This document shows, piece after piece, positions 44,179 through 55,387 of a DNA stretch of 64,000 nucleotides. The stretch is from Trichaptum fuscoviolaceum (lineage: Eukaryota; Basidiomycota; Agaricomycetes; Hymenochaetales; Trichaptaceae). The stretch is taken from contig CAJSYZ010000007.1 of NCBI GenBank assembly GCA_910574455.1, positions 2,921,773 through 2,985,772 of the forward strand, in the 5' to 3' direction. The notes below the pieces were generated by a model. It did no database searches. It was not told the DNA's origin and worked only from the letters and a program-made list of their open reading frames with translations. The position numbers were made by a program, and so were the translations under genes. Numbering within the stretch: the first letter of the stretch is position 1; the number at the start of each line of letters is the position of its first letter.

Positions 44179-46399
44179 ATGGCCACAATTCAGGCTTCAG
44201 GGCCTATCAAACACGATGCAGATTCCATCGCTTCTGAATGGGCAACCAAGGTCAACTCTGCGCTCGCGACAGCCGACATAAACGCCTTCCTCGAATGTAT
44301 CGACATCGATGGTTGGCTCAAGGACATCATGACTTTCAAGTGGGAGATGACAACCAGGCGTGGACACGAAGCAATTAGGTCGTATCTTGTAGACGTGTTC
44401 TCAAAAGCTCAGATCTCAGGCCTCAAGATTGAAACGACAGAATTTGGCAGACCTCAATTGGGCACATTCCTTCCAGGACAAGGTATCGTTTCAGCTGCTT
44501 TCACCTTTGAAACACCGAAGGCACTTGGGCAAGGCTATGTGCGCATACTCCTGCCCAAGGATGGCGCGAGTCCGAAGGCTTTTACAGTCATGTTCATGTT
44601 GAAAGACTGGAAATGCAGAGAGGAAGCGAATCATGAATCGGGACTTTATGGAGGTCATACACTCACTTGGCAAGAAGTGCATGCTAAGAGGAGGGCGGAA
44701 ATTGAGATGGACCCGCATGTCATAATAGGTCGGGCACTATCTTTCGATTGTGATAATTCCAGCTGACAAAATTCGTAGTGGGAGCCGGACAATCTGGTTT
44801 ACAAACTGCTGCGCGATTTAGACAAATGGGGATAAAGACTCTCGTCTTGGAAAAGAATGCTCGCGTAGGAGACACATGGAGACTCAGGTATCCGACTCTT
44901 GCTCTTCATACCCCGAGGGCGCATCATCAATGTACGTTAAGCAATTTATATATATGTCAGTTCTTGTGAATCTAATAATCGATAAAGTCCTTTACCAACC
45001 TTTCCCGTCCAACTGGCCCGAATTTACATGTCGGGATAAATTGGCGTATTGGATGGAAAGTTACGCTGAGAATCAAGAACTGGTCATCTGGACGTCCTCG
45101 TATCCGGTACCATCTCCGAAGTACAACGCAGAGGAGAAGCGCTGGAGCGTCACAGTGAATCACGATGGGGTCCTCGTCAACTTGCGCCCGGCACACATTG
45201 TACTAGCTACGAGCATGTTTGGCGACCCCATCATGCCCATTCTTCCCGGTTCGGAGTCATTTGGTGGAGATATTATCCATACCGATGGGTTCAAGGGCGG
45301 CGAACAATTTGTAGGCAAGCGTGTCGTCGTCGTCGGTTCCGGCAATAGCTCCGCCGATATCTGTCAAGACCTTGTATTTCGGGGTGCTTCGTCAGTAACA
45401 ATGATTCAACGCTCACCTACGGCTGTCGTCTCCGACAAGCTATTGAAAATTAACTTCTTTCCAGCGTTCCCCCCTACGAGACCAATTGAATACTCAGACC
45501 TTGCGTTCCAAGGACTGCCAACAAATGCGTTGAGGAAGTTGGGTCAGGAGATGTTGCCTTGGGCGAAGCAGTTTGATAAAGAGATGCTCGAGGGCTTAGA
45601 GAAGGCAGGCTTCAAAGTCTCATTTGGACCGGATAACTCAGGACAACTTCTCATGGTCTTTGATCGAGGAGGCGGTGAGTCACCTTGTTTTGCCTCAACC
45701 AGAAGTAAATCCACTGACGACCAGTTCGTCTTTCTCTCCACAGGGTACTGTAAGTCAGTGTTGACAATAAGCAATTCGATAGCTTATCTATGACTCGTTC
45801 AGTCATTGACGTGGGATGCGCTGAACTGATTATAAATGGGCAAGTCAAAGTCGAGTATGGCAGCGAAGTCGATCACCTCGAGCCATCAAAGGTCATTCTC
45901 AAAAATGGAACAAAACTGGATGCGGATTCTATTATCCTTGCGTGCGCACCCTTTGTCTACCCTATCTCATATATCTGGTTGACTGACCCATGGGAATCTA
46001 GAACGGGTTGGAAAGGTGTTCGCACTAAGCTTCGTGACACGTTCGGAGACGACGTTATTGATCGTACGGACGAAGTATGGGGCACGGACGAAAATGGTGA
46101 GATACGTGCGGGATACAAGCCGTCTGGCCAACCTGGGGTGCGTATCATGCAAGGACGACGTCTTTTTGTTGGATGCTGATTGTCCTTCGTTTGGCTCCTT
46201 ACATATATAGCTATGGTACGCCACCGGAGATTTCCACTTCTCTCGCTTCTTGTCTAAACAACTGGTAAGCATCACAAAAGCATGACAGCTACCCCTTTTC
46301 CTCCATTTCTTCTGTTGCAGATCTTTCTACAGCTTATGCTGACGAGACGCATAGGGCCTATTCATCCAAGCCATTGAGCTAGGGTATTACGCACAGTAG
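44179..46399 (+). CDS. NTF2-like/FAD-dependent monooxygenase (FMO family), paralogue 2
   Basis: The paralogue of 38807-40912, on the other strand. The ATG at 44179 opens MATIQASGPIKHDADSIASE, an NTF2-like domain ending ESGLYGGHTLTWQEVHAKRR. The FAD motif is intact (VGAGQSGLQTAARFRQMG), followed by RVGDTWRLRYPTLALHTP. The NADPH motif reads VVVVGSGNSSADICQDLVFR. Later exons include IDVGCAELIINGQVKV, ATGW in place of the ATGYKN seen in paralogue 1, DEVWGTDENGEIRAGYKPSG, then LWYATGDFHFSRFLSKQL and GLFIQAIELGYYAQ, ending at TAG 46397-46399. Six or more introns share positions with paralogue 1, including the one between NTF2 and FMO domains. Substrate unknown; xenobiotic or secondary-metabolite oxidation is the usual guess for this subfamily. 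Confidence 0.88.
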
Positions 46400-46988
46400 A
46401 GTATACCACCTCTTGTGCTCTCTTTCTCATGCTACTATACACAGACAACATGTGAGAAAGTTATCGGAACTTAGTTGACCACGCTGCAAATTCGCAGTCG
46501 GATAATGGTCAGGATATGCAAGAATTTTCAGTTTCCCGCCTCGTGTTTTTCGGTTTTATGCGGGAATTCGATTGGAAGGTAGTAGAGGACCAAATTGTAT
46601 GTATGTGTATTCTTCTTGCCTATATGAACGTCGAACAATAAGAGAAATGCTATGGTATGTAATATGCAGACGTGAGTTCGTGATGGTGCGTGAGTTGGAA
46701 TGCTTTGGTTTGACAAAGACGTCAAGACGGTATGCAGAGTCCTTCAAGAAGAAAGATCATCGAAAGGTACCACGAAAATTGAATAGCAAAATGACCCAAG
46801 GAGCCGTGTCCGTGGTGGAGATAATCAGAGGAAAAATGAGGCGCGGGTCGGAAATTAAACTGATACACGAGAGAAATGGAAGATAAGAAGTCGAAAGTGT
46901 AAGTTGAGGAAACAAAAAGGAGAATTTCATGATGATCGGAACAATGCTCGTTATGTTTCTCGGCGCGAATACCGTAGAGTTTGTGATT
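46400..46988. other. Convergent intergenic region, no gene seen
   Basis: About 0.6 kb between the FMO 2 stop and the CCCH-gene stop. Open frames here (46572-46886 plus, 46528-46747 minus) are short and show no domain; I read them as chance frames in 3' untranslated sequence. Confidence 0.55.
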
Positions 46989-49309
46989 TTATTTACGGAG
47001 ATTCAGCAGAGAAAAGCATCTACAATAGAATGAGATACGATCAGTACCTAGTCCCTTGAGAAAGTTTGGTGCTTTGCTCACATTTGGGATTTCTAAAGAT
47101 GCGCTGACCGGTGATGACGGAGAGGATCTTGCACGGAGAGCAGGTGGGGAAGGGACAGCTAACTCCAGTTTACTCGCAGGACGCAGTCGCTTTGGGGTTC
47201 CTCTGTCTGCTAGGGCAGGAGGACGTTCGTCAAATGTATTACCCAAGTTGAGTTCTTCCTCGTTGTCATTAAGAGCAGAATTGTTTTGCACCACGATGAT
47301 AGGTCGAGACTTAGGGGCACTAGCGTCGGAGAGATTGTATGACTGGAACGTCAAAGCGAGGGCATTCCTTCCACTCGCATTCATAGAGCTAACCGGTGTA
47401 GACCTTCCGCGGAGGGTACCAGAGTAGCGTTTCAGGTCGATAGGTGTACCAAGCTCAAGCGGGCTGGGGGCTTCTTCAGCGAGAACAAATGGACGAGGGG
47501 CTTCAACAACATGCTTGAAAGAACAGGCGCGACCATGAGGGCAGTAAGGATGCATAGTACATATGACTCCACCTGTAATAAAGCATATGGTGTTACTAGA
47601 CATCATGTAACTTGAAGAATGAACTCACGCATATCAGAGGTGTCCTTGGAAGCTGGCTTTCGTCGATGGGGTCGTGATGAACTCGTGTCCTCTGAATGTC
47701 GTCTTTGCGTGCCTAGTATTAGATGTAATCAGTCGTCTTGCTTCCTACTGTGAGACTCGTAGGCGTGTACCCTTAGGGCCCATCATCACACCGCCACCAA
47801 GGACCCGCCAACCTATTTTGTAGAAGTTACCGGCCTTCTCGCTGCTGTCATTGCGCTGGTGTTCCATCTTTTCAGGAAAGGAGTCAGCGCTCTTCTGGCT
47901 TCCATTATCGCTGCTGCAATCTTCGCACGAATGATGCGACAAGGATTGCTTGCCTTCATGTATGCTAGAGAATTAATGATTTATTCATAGCACCCACGCA
48001 CAGAAAACTAGTCACATTACTCACAAGTTGCATCTATCGCCTTTCGAGCACCGACCTGTTTCATAGAAAAACTTGCATGGTTTCGCTTTGAGGTGAAAAT
48101 GTTAGTAGACATCGGGGCGTATACTAATAGTTAGAATAGCTCACTTTTGAAGAGTGAAGAGTGGGAGTTAGATCCTCCAGGCACATATGGTTGCGATAGT
48201 GATTTAGAACGGCCTCTCATGGCACTAACGCTCGATGCTCGATTCGCTCCATCTTGCGGTTGTTGATACATCGGTATAGCAACTGGAACATGGACAATGG
48301 TCACAGGAACTGCAGAGTTTGGAGAGTAGAGACCGTAAGGAGACTGGACGACCTGAGCCGAAGGGCTATAGAATAATTCCGATAGGTGACCCATGGAAAC
48401 GCCCGGCATACCACTTGGGGTTTGAAAGTAAGGAGTAACATCAGGAGAGGCGGGTGTCACAGGCTCATCGGTTCCATGCGAAGAACTTGAAGGCGTCCGT
48501 GTTCTCAAAGCTGAGTTTTGTGATATCACCGATGATTCATCGTTCTCCCCCTCATTCTTGTAAGCACCCCGAGAAGTAGCTGGACGAGAGGAGATCGGGG
48601 TTGGGTAAGGTACTCGAGGAAGAGGCGGTGGTGTTTCGGGTATGTATGTTGCGGGAGGAGGTGTAAGTGGCAAATACGTTGGCGGAGAACTCAACAAGCT
48701 CAGCGGTGAGGTTGGGGAGGGCGCAGAGTGCAGGTAGCTACAGCGGTCGCCGTATGCGCACTTCCCAAGAAGGTAATTACGACATGGACGAGCTAGATGC
48801 GGGGAATACCATATCAATAATTGCATACTAGGCGATGAATGGCGAAGTAAAGCAATTCAAACGACTCTGAATCGTGAACTTACTACGATACTTCGGATGT
48901 TGATCCGGCTTCACCTTCCACGCTGGATCCACGTCTCGTACATCCACGCCGTCGTCGCTACTCCCCCCGCGCTCTTCGTCCTTTGCAGTGCTATCCGATG
49001 AAGAAGAACTCGATTCCGACAGCTTTGCAGGATGCTTGAAGCGGCACCAATAGCCATCTTTACAAACGCCGCCTAGAAAGAACTTGCATGGCTTCGAACG
49101 AAGATTAGCTTGAGGCGCCTTCAGCGCTTCAAACTGTTCTGGGCTGGCGATAACATGTGCGTAGTCACATTCATGAGAGGGAAGAGGACAAGAGTTCGTC
49201 TGAAAGTAAAGGCAGGGTTTGGCTAAGAAGCATGTCACTGGTGTGAGTGCGCATCAGTGCCTAGATAAATGGCGTACGCACTGTGTCTCTTTGTGTTTCG
49301 CATCTTCAT
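46989..49309 (-). CDS. Protein with five CCCH zinc fingers, likely RNA-binding
   Basis: CCCH fingers generally bind RNA, and proteins with five of them act in mRNA processing, export or decay. The ATG at 49307-49309 gives MKMRNTKRHMTCFLAKPC, the first intron splitting the codon before TCFL. The fingers are CLYFQTNSC..HECDYAH, CKFFLGGVCKDGYWCRFKH, CRNYLLGKCAYGDRCSYLH, CKFFYETGRCSKGDRCNFIH (spread over a splice junction at 48025/47960) and CTMHPYCPHGRACSFKH. They are separated by long Ser/Pro-rich linkers, including one with an NSAVPVTIVHVPVAIPMYQQ stretch. The C-terminus is a Ser/Pro-rich tail ending SLLNLRK at 46989. The 49310-49640 upstream frame is probably 5' leader. About 650 residues. 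I could not place it in a named subfamily. Confidence 0.8.
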
Positions 49310-50798
49310 TCCCTGAGCGTCCAGATCGTCGACGGGGACCACGAGCAAGGATGCCAGAGAGAGAGATGAAGTGTTTAAACAACAGTTTGGTCAAAGAAGA
49401 GTGTACAGAATGACGGGAAGGATTGAGTCCGCCTTTAAGGAAAGCTGCAACAATGGCAGGGTCTAAGATCGATCGGCGCCGTAATGCATATAGACTCACG
49501 ATGACGGGAAGGTACGCCACAGAGACTGAAAAAAGTCCACAACAAATGAGCCGACGCCGGATGGATGTGCTGAAACGCAGACAAGGCGAGAGCCGTCTCA
49601 GGTCCAAGTACTGATAGAGAGGAAATCGCCTGAATCTCACCGCTCTTCTAGTAGAGAAGCGAAGATGGTGGGACTAAGAAAAGCGCCATTGAGAAGATAT
49701 ATCCGTAAGATTGTCATTATCCCTGTAATGAATCATGTTGGATCAATTCCCATGATTCTAAAGCCAGTACTGCGAGATTCGCGCCAATTTTCGGACCGGG
49801 CAATGCACAGAGACCCAGAACAATGCACAGGAGGGTTTTTCGTAATTCATTGCCTTTGAACGACCAAATCGCCGGAAAACTGCACGGTGCGCGACTCGTT
49901 GGACGCGACTCGACAGCACGCGTCGCAGAAAGCTTATCGAATGAAGCGGTGTCTTTTTGTTGGCAGTCTCCGAAAGGATGGCTAAGAAATATACCGGAGA
50001 ATGGATGCCTCTACGTATAAGTCTAGTCATTCTGACGCGGAAACGAAAAGACAATAGCAAAGAGTGCAGAAGTGGGATCGACTTGCTATTGTCAACGCAT
50101 CGTGTTTCTGACTAACGCGATATGGTTACCTTATCTGGTAGTATAATCTATCCCTTGCCGAATCATGTCCTCGTCCCTGCAATGCATTGGACCCACCGTG
50201 CTTTATCACAATTTGCTGCGTGAAGAGCCCTCTCAAAAAATGGGTAGACTCAGCAGGATACGAGCGCCGATAACCGAGTGTAGGTGCAGGCTCAAATTTA
50301 TTTGATTTTCCCGGTGTTTTCAAAGAAATGCGCTCCGAACTGTATCGGACCTGACGATGTTCGCGTAATATCCCGTTCGCCGGCTTCAAAGAGCAAACGA
50401 GATCTCGTTTCCAAGGCCAGTGCCTGTAGAAACATAAATAAAGTCAGAAGACAAGACCGTCCGAAATGGAACGGAAGGGAGCTGTATATGTCCAGACAAT
50501 CATCGCTTCGCAGTCTGCCCTGATCATCAACAATCTCGTGCGTGAGCCCACGGCACTGCAAGCACAGATTTTCGCCAAGCGTAGCGTCGATGATTGGACC
50601 TAATTGATTGCGAGAGGGTCTATTCAATCTTGTTTTGCTCGGTTTGTTGCGACAAAGGACTGCCATGAATAGAACAAAGCCTCATACGTTCCTGTCAAAC
50701 ATGGATTCAAGATGAAACAGTGTCAAAGATGGGATTAGGTATACTTATACACATTTACAAAGTACAGCACTCGATCAAGAAAACACATATCGGTTTCG
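49310..50798. other. 1.5-kb intergenic region without a supported gene
   Basis: It lies between the CCCH-gene start and the RING-gene stop, so it must hold the CCCH promoter and the RING 3' end. The longest frame, 50298-50666 on the minus strand (122 codons), has no recognisable domain and no evident splice structure. Frames within 49254-49640 are an extension of the CCCH leader in a non-coding frame. Confidence 0.5.
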
Positions 50799-52486
50799 TT
50801 ATTCCCTCGTGATATTCTCAGAGGATGAGTCATGGGCGTGAGCATAATCATGAAGTGGACGTCCAGGAAGTAAAGGTGTCCGTTCGGTTGCGGGAGACGT
50901 TGACGATGTATGAGATTCAATCGACAGCTGTGACTGGGTTTCGGTGGCATCGACGTTTTGTGACTCCGTGTTTGCTTCAGGTTCCGAATCAATATGTGGA
51001 TATGGATTCGATGGCTGAGTTACATCGGCTTTGCAGACAGGGCACTATTTGGACAAAAGAACGATCAGTCAGGACCCAAGACGTTTGAGTTTGGTTAAAG
51101 ATTAAGGTTCCAGGCTCTTCTTCTGTACACAATAATAAGTGTATCATGCTCACCAATTTCTTGCGATGTATTAACCACTCATCCACCTCCGCCATATGGA
51201 ATATATGCTTGCATGGCAGAAGACGCACGCGGTCGCCTTTCACGAAGTCATTCAAGCAGATCGCGCACTCTGTCTGAGAGTCAAACCAAGGTGGCATCGT
51301 GGATTCATCGTCTGTCTCGCCATGCGGATGTGAAGTCGACGGTGGGCATTCCTGAACATCATATCTCTCCATCTCCGCGTCTGGATCTCCATTCTCCAGG
51401 TCAGATGCAGACTTCGGAGCATCGGGCAGTTTCTTGACTTGTTTCTCCCATCCTGCACCCGTCCATACTCGCCACGGCAAGTTGTTCACCACATCCTCAG
51501 GGGCTCTTTCGCGCCGCTCCGCCCGAACAGCCCGAATTCGGTGAATCAAAAGCGTAAGAAGTGTCAACGAAGAGGGTAGCAGCAGCAAGACAATAAACGT
51601 TAAGATGGGCCTGCGAGGCAGAGATCAAAACAAGAAAGATTAGATTGCGGAGATGTGTACGTACGAGTACCACTCCCAAAGTGCGTAATCGGTGGTAATT
51701 TGCAAAGAAACGGTTTTAATGCCGGAAGTGGAGGTACTTGACTTTTCAATCAGTTCGTTTAGACGAGCATAGTCCGAGTACTTGATAAAGGTAGAGGATA
51801 TGTATACATCTGAGGCATCACCTATGATAATGCAACAGAACGATAGTAAGCAGCAGTCGGGTATTTTGCAACATGCACGTACCTTGACTGTACATGCCGA
51901 CAAGTGTGTCTGGGTTACCGCTCTCATCTGGATCGTCACCTCCGACTATGACAGCCTTGGCACCGAAGCGCTGTGCCTCTCGGACCTTGTCGACAAACGC
52001 ACACTGGCCGCGCTGGACAATTGCAATCCAAGAGTCAGACGGTGCTCCGCTTTTGCCCTCGGCGAGGCAAAGCTTCGGGCAGCCTATGTTCTCCTCTAGA
52101 CTATCACCCTGTACCTCCAGAAAGCTCCCAAATCCGCCACCGTTATCATGTCCTCCGCGTTTGTTGCCACCCTGATCGTCACACTCGACTGTAAACGCGT
52201 TCATAAGGATGCCATATCCCATAATCGAGTCTTCAATTAGAGCCCCGAAGGATGCAGGCCGTGAGGCGAACGATATTTGTGGGCTGTGGTCGACCACGGT
52301 AACTGTACTGTCTGCGCCCCATGCCCATCCAAAGAGCCAAGCGCCGTCTGTGCTGGACGAGCTCACCCTGCGAAACCAGCTGCCCAGCGCTGGGCTATGA
52401 CTATGTGCATTCGCCCTCATTACAGATCCATAGTCCAGTCCGAGTAGGAATACAGAGAAAAGAAGAAGAGCAGTCGTTTTCGACAT
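50799..52486 (-). CDS. PA-TM-RING ubiquitin ligase
   Basis: Proteins with a lumenal protease-associated domain, one TM helix and a RING-H2 are endomembrane E3 ligases (for example animal RNF13/GRAIL). The ATG at 52484-52486 starts with a signal peptide (TTALLLFSVFLLGLDYGSVM). The PA domain has IVQRGQCAFVDKVREAQRFG then AKAVIVGGDDPDESGNPDTL. The TM helix is PILTFIVLLLLPSSLTLLTL, followed by a basic stop-transfer. The RING-H2 reads CAICLNDFVKGDRVRLLPCK, HIFHMAEVDEWL and, after an intron, CPVCKADV, giving a full C3H2C3 set. The tail has ERTPLLPG, an acidic dileucine sorting signal. Stop TAA 50799-50801. About 500 residues. All zinc ligands are present, so ligase activity is expected. Confidence 0.9.
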
Positions 52487-53039
52487 AAACAGTGTCGTTA
52501 AGCTATGTCTTCTTTCCTGTCGTCAAAAGAGCAGAAGGTTTAATAGGAGAACTGAGATGGCAGGTGCCAGAAAGTGTCCAGACTTATTAGTACCAGTTTG
52601 CCATGCCTTATTTAGGTTAATTAGACTTTAAGTAAGGCTACAGCCCTGTTTAGGCAGAATCACTAATCTTTCTTCCCGAAAACGTCGAAAACGTCAAACC
52701 GACAGAGAGGAGTATACATAGATGAAAATAAGTCTGGTATAAACAAGAAGATTTATTATAAACAAGCTGTTCCTTATGAATGGGCATGTGCGGTAATACA
52801 AATGATGGTCCGAGGCGAGGCATATGCAAGGTAGTCACTTTGACGTCGATGCCAGTGTTGGATGGGTTTCGTAAAATGGATTGTCTAGGGTCTATATGTG
52901 AAGAGAAGATAAAATAAAAGGGGGAAAGACGCAATTATTCCGGACGGTACTAAGAATAAAGGCAAACTGAGATAGAAAGTTGAATTGAGCAGGAATACAA
53001 TTAGCTTCGAGTGCCGTACACGGAGTGAAAGGAAGGCAC
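52487..53039. other. Intergenic, no gene seen
   Basis: About 0.55 kb between the RING-gene start and the stop of the secreted-protein gene. A 94-codon minus frame here follows a possible splice donor (GTGAGT at 53038 on the minus strand) and could be an alternative last exon of the gene to the left, but it has no domain. Confidence 0.45.
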
Positions 53040-54269
53040 TCACGATGATGACGCGGATGCCGTGCGTTGCGGTTGTTGAGTTATTTTCACCGTCATGACC
53101 GCCACAAGTCCGTCTATTGCGTTGTCGCCGTCATCGGCCACAGATTGGAAATGGTTGATGCCATCGCTTGTGTTCGATAGCAGACCAGAAACATATAGAA
53201 CGTCGGTCTGGTAGGTATATCCGCCCGCAGAGGAGTGGCCGCTGAATGTGGAGGAATTAGTTAGGTTTGATGTGGGTATGGTAGTGTTGCTAGTCGCGTT
53301 TCCAATAAGCCAGTCCCTATTGAAAGATCGTGAGCACAATTTGAAGTGGAATGGACAACATTGAAATTTTATTACCGGCCGAGGTTGTATCTGTGCAAAG
53401 TGTCGTGTCAGCCAACGGGTATCATATAGAAGAGCACGAATGTAGGCAGTACTCACCCATTGGTAATAATATCGTGATCCTCTACAAACCAAATGAGTTT
53501 GATGGACACGCAAATTGCACAGAGGACTCACGGGCAATCGGCAATTCGTAAGATGCGGCAAGGAAGATTGCACCGCTGTTTCCATTCTTCCCATTCTGAA
53601 TCCAGTACCGAAAATGATTCCCACCCTGAATTGTTTCCTTGCATGTTCCCAGTGTCGGGTCACCGTAGTTCCATCGCAGCGTTGACGTCTCGTTCACTTG
53701 CTCATAATAACTGACGTTAGAACACCTACGCAAAACTTGAGAATAGATTTAATCTCACAGGTTCCATTGCCGTCTCCTAAGTCGGCTCCTTGGTCTGAGG
53801 TGTCGTGCTGGCCAAGGCACTCCGCAGAGAAACCAATTGACCTAGAGAGTCGTGAAAGTCATAAAAGGTTTAGCAGGGTAATTTCAAATTAAGACGATGT
53901 TCTCGCACTGGAAATAGTTTCTGAGTCCACCATTGTCCATCTGGTCAACAAGCACTGCGTCGTCAGAGTTTCCGCTCAGGATGATGTTTAATGGTTCGCC
54001 CAGACCGGCAGGAAACGTTCCATTTACCACCTACGATTGCATGAGCTCCTAATGCATAGTAAGGGTAGAGACACACAGACCGTGAGCATGTCGCCCCCTC
54101 CGTCCTGTGGGACATAGTAACCCTCCGCTGGAACGTTTCTCGAGCTCGACGCGCGTCGATTCAGCACGGCGAGATCCTTCCACTCCTCGGTAGCGACAAC
54201 AAGACGTATGTGGGCATTCAAGACAGAAAGGAGGATGGATAGTAGAGTGATCCGCGGAAATGTCGTCAT
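53040..54269 (-). CDS. Secreted protein of unknown function, conserved in fungi in style
   Basis: The ATG at 54267-54269 begins with a signal peptide (FPRITLLSILLSVLNAHIRL). The mature protein includes EEWKDLAVLNRRASSSRNVP, then VNGTFPAGLGEPLNIILSGN, SDDAVLVDQMDNGGLRNYFQ and SIGFSAECLGQHDTSDQGAD. Next come RWNYGDPTLGTCKETIQGGN and HFRYWIQNGKNGNSGAIFLA. The last exon is Asn/Ser/Thr-rich with several N-glycosylation sites (NATSNTT, NLTNSS) and ends QPQRTASASSS at TGA 53040-53042. The block from RNYFQSIGF through HFRYWIQNG has the look of a conserved domain with paired Cys, so a folded extracellular protein is likely. I do not recognise the family. The gene starts 1.1 kb upstream of the divergent heme-oxygenase gene. 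Confidence 0.7.
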
Positions 54270-55387
54270 AACAGTGGTGGTGGTTCAGGAAAACCAGAAG
54301 CTCGAAAGAGGTCAGCCTCGCGCACTCGAGACCCTGCAGCTCGGAATCAATCCAAGCGATAATATACGAATAGGAGTTAGAGTGTAGGAGATAGGGTGAA
54401 GCTTAGGAGGAGATATAGTTATGAGAAGAGTTCCGCTGGCATGAGCTTGAACTTGTGTGGGCTGTAATTGCTCCCACCTCGTGTGTAAGTACGGCCTACT
54501 CAGCTGCCGAGCAAGCCGAAACGAAAAGAAAGTATAAACGCGTATCCACTTTTGAGCGTAACTCCCACGCTTACTTCATTCACCGTGACCGGCCTCGGAC
54601 AAAGTCACCAAGGATACATCACAACAGGCCTTTACGTTCGGCGAAGATGCTTCGGAAACTCAGATAGGATGGCAGATGCGTCAGCTTAACTTGTGTGAAG
54701 GGGACTGAGAGGGAGAAAATCAATCAAAGTTACCAGCTTGGGCGCTCCTCTGATCGCCAGGGATGTACATGTAAATGCTAAGCAATACTTGGACTTTCTT
54801 CCTCTCTTGCCATTTTACTCAAATTAATCTGCGAATATCATCGCCAAGTTCGAGCAGAACTTTATCTCAGAGCTTCTTGCATAATGGTAAGTTTGGGATA
54901 ATGCTTGGAATTTTGGTTGCAGGGCAAATGCGCGATTACCAATCTGCTTAACCTCACACTGGCACTAACTTGAACCATGTAGTATTGTCACATCTTACAC
55001 GATTGTCAGACTTCTTAAAGGCGAATTTAAAGGCTCAGGGTCAGTACTTGTAAGACTGTCCTTTTGTCAAGGTGTTTACCATAGTAGTGGACGCATACGG
55101 ATCACTTCGAAGGAAGATTAGATATGATAGGATCGGTTCCTATTAATTATCTGATAACGGAAGAAGTTTCGGAGCCCAGAACGCCCTATTTGGGCTTGCA
55201 AGCGCACGAACCAATTCTGATTGCGGCTATGTCCTAGGGTACGCAAGTGCTCATAAAGGCGTCAGATCTCGTAGTTGCTAGGTCACCTCTTTCTCTCCTA
55301 CCATTTTCTTCGCACTCGAGTTCATCTTGCGTCGTCTACACACTCCAACTATTTCCTCATATCAAGCTAGTTCAAGAGATCCACTTC
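54270..55387. other. Promoter region between secreted protein and heme oxygenase genes
   Basis: About 1.1 kb between divergent start codons. A CCAAT-like string (AACCAATTCTGATTG) lies near 55209-55223 and a TATA-like CATAAAGG near 55252, 136 bp from the heme oxygenase start. No coding exon is supported. Confidence 0.5.

Noticed and set aside
49254..49640. 128-codon minus frame overlapping the CCCH start
   Set aside because: It is in a different frame from the conserved CCCH exon and its splice; probably part of the 5' leader.
50298..50666. 122-codon minus frame as a gene
   Set aside because: No domain, no neighbouring splice-consistent exon, and no paralogue that I recognise.
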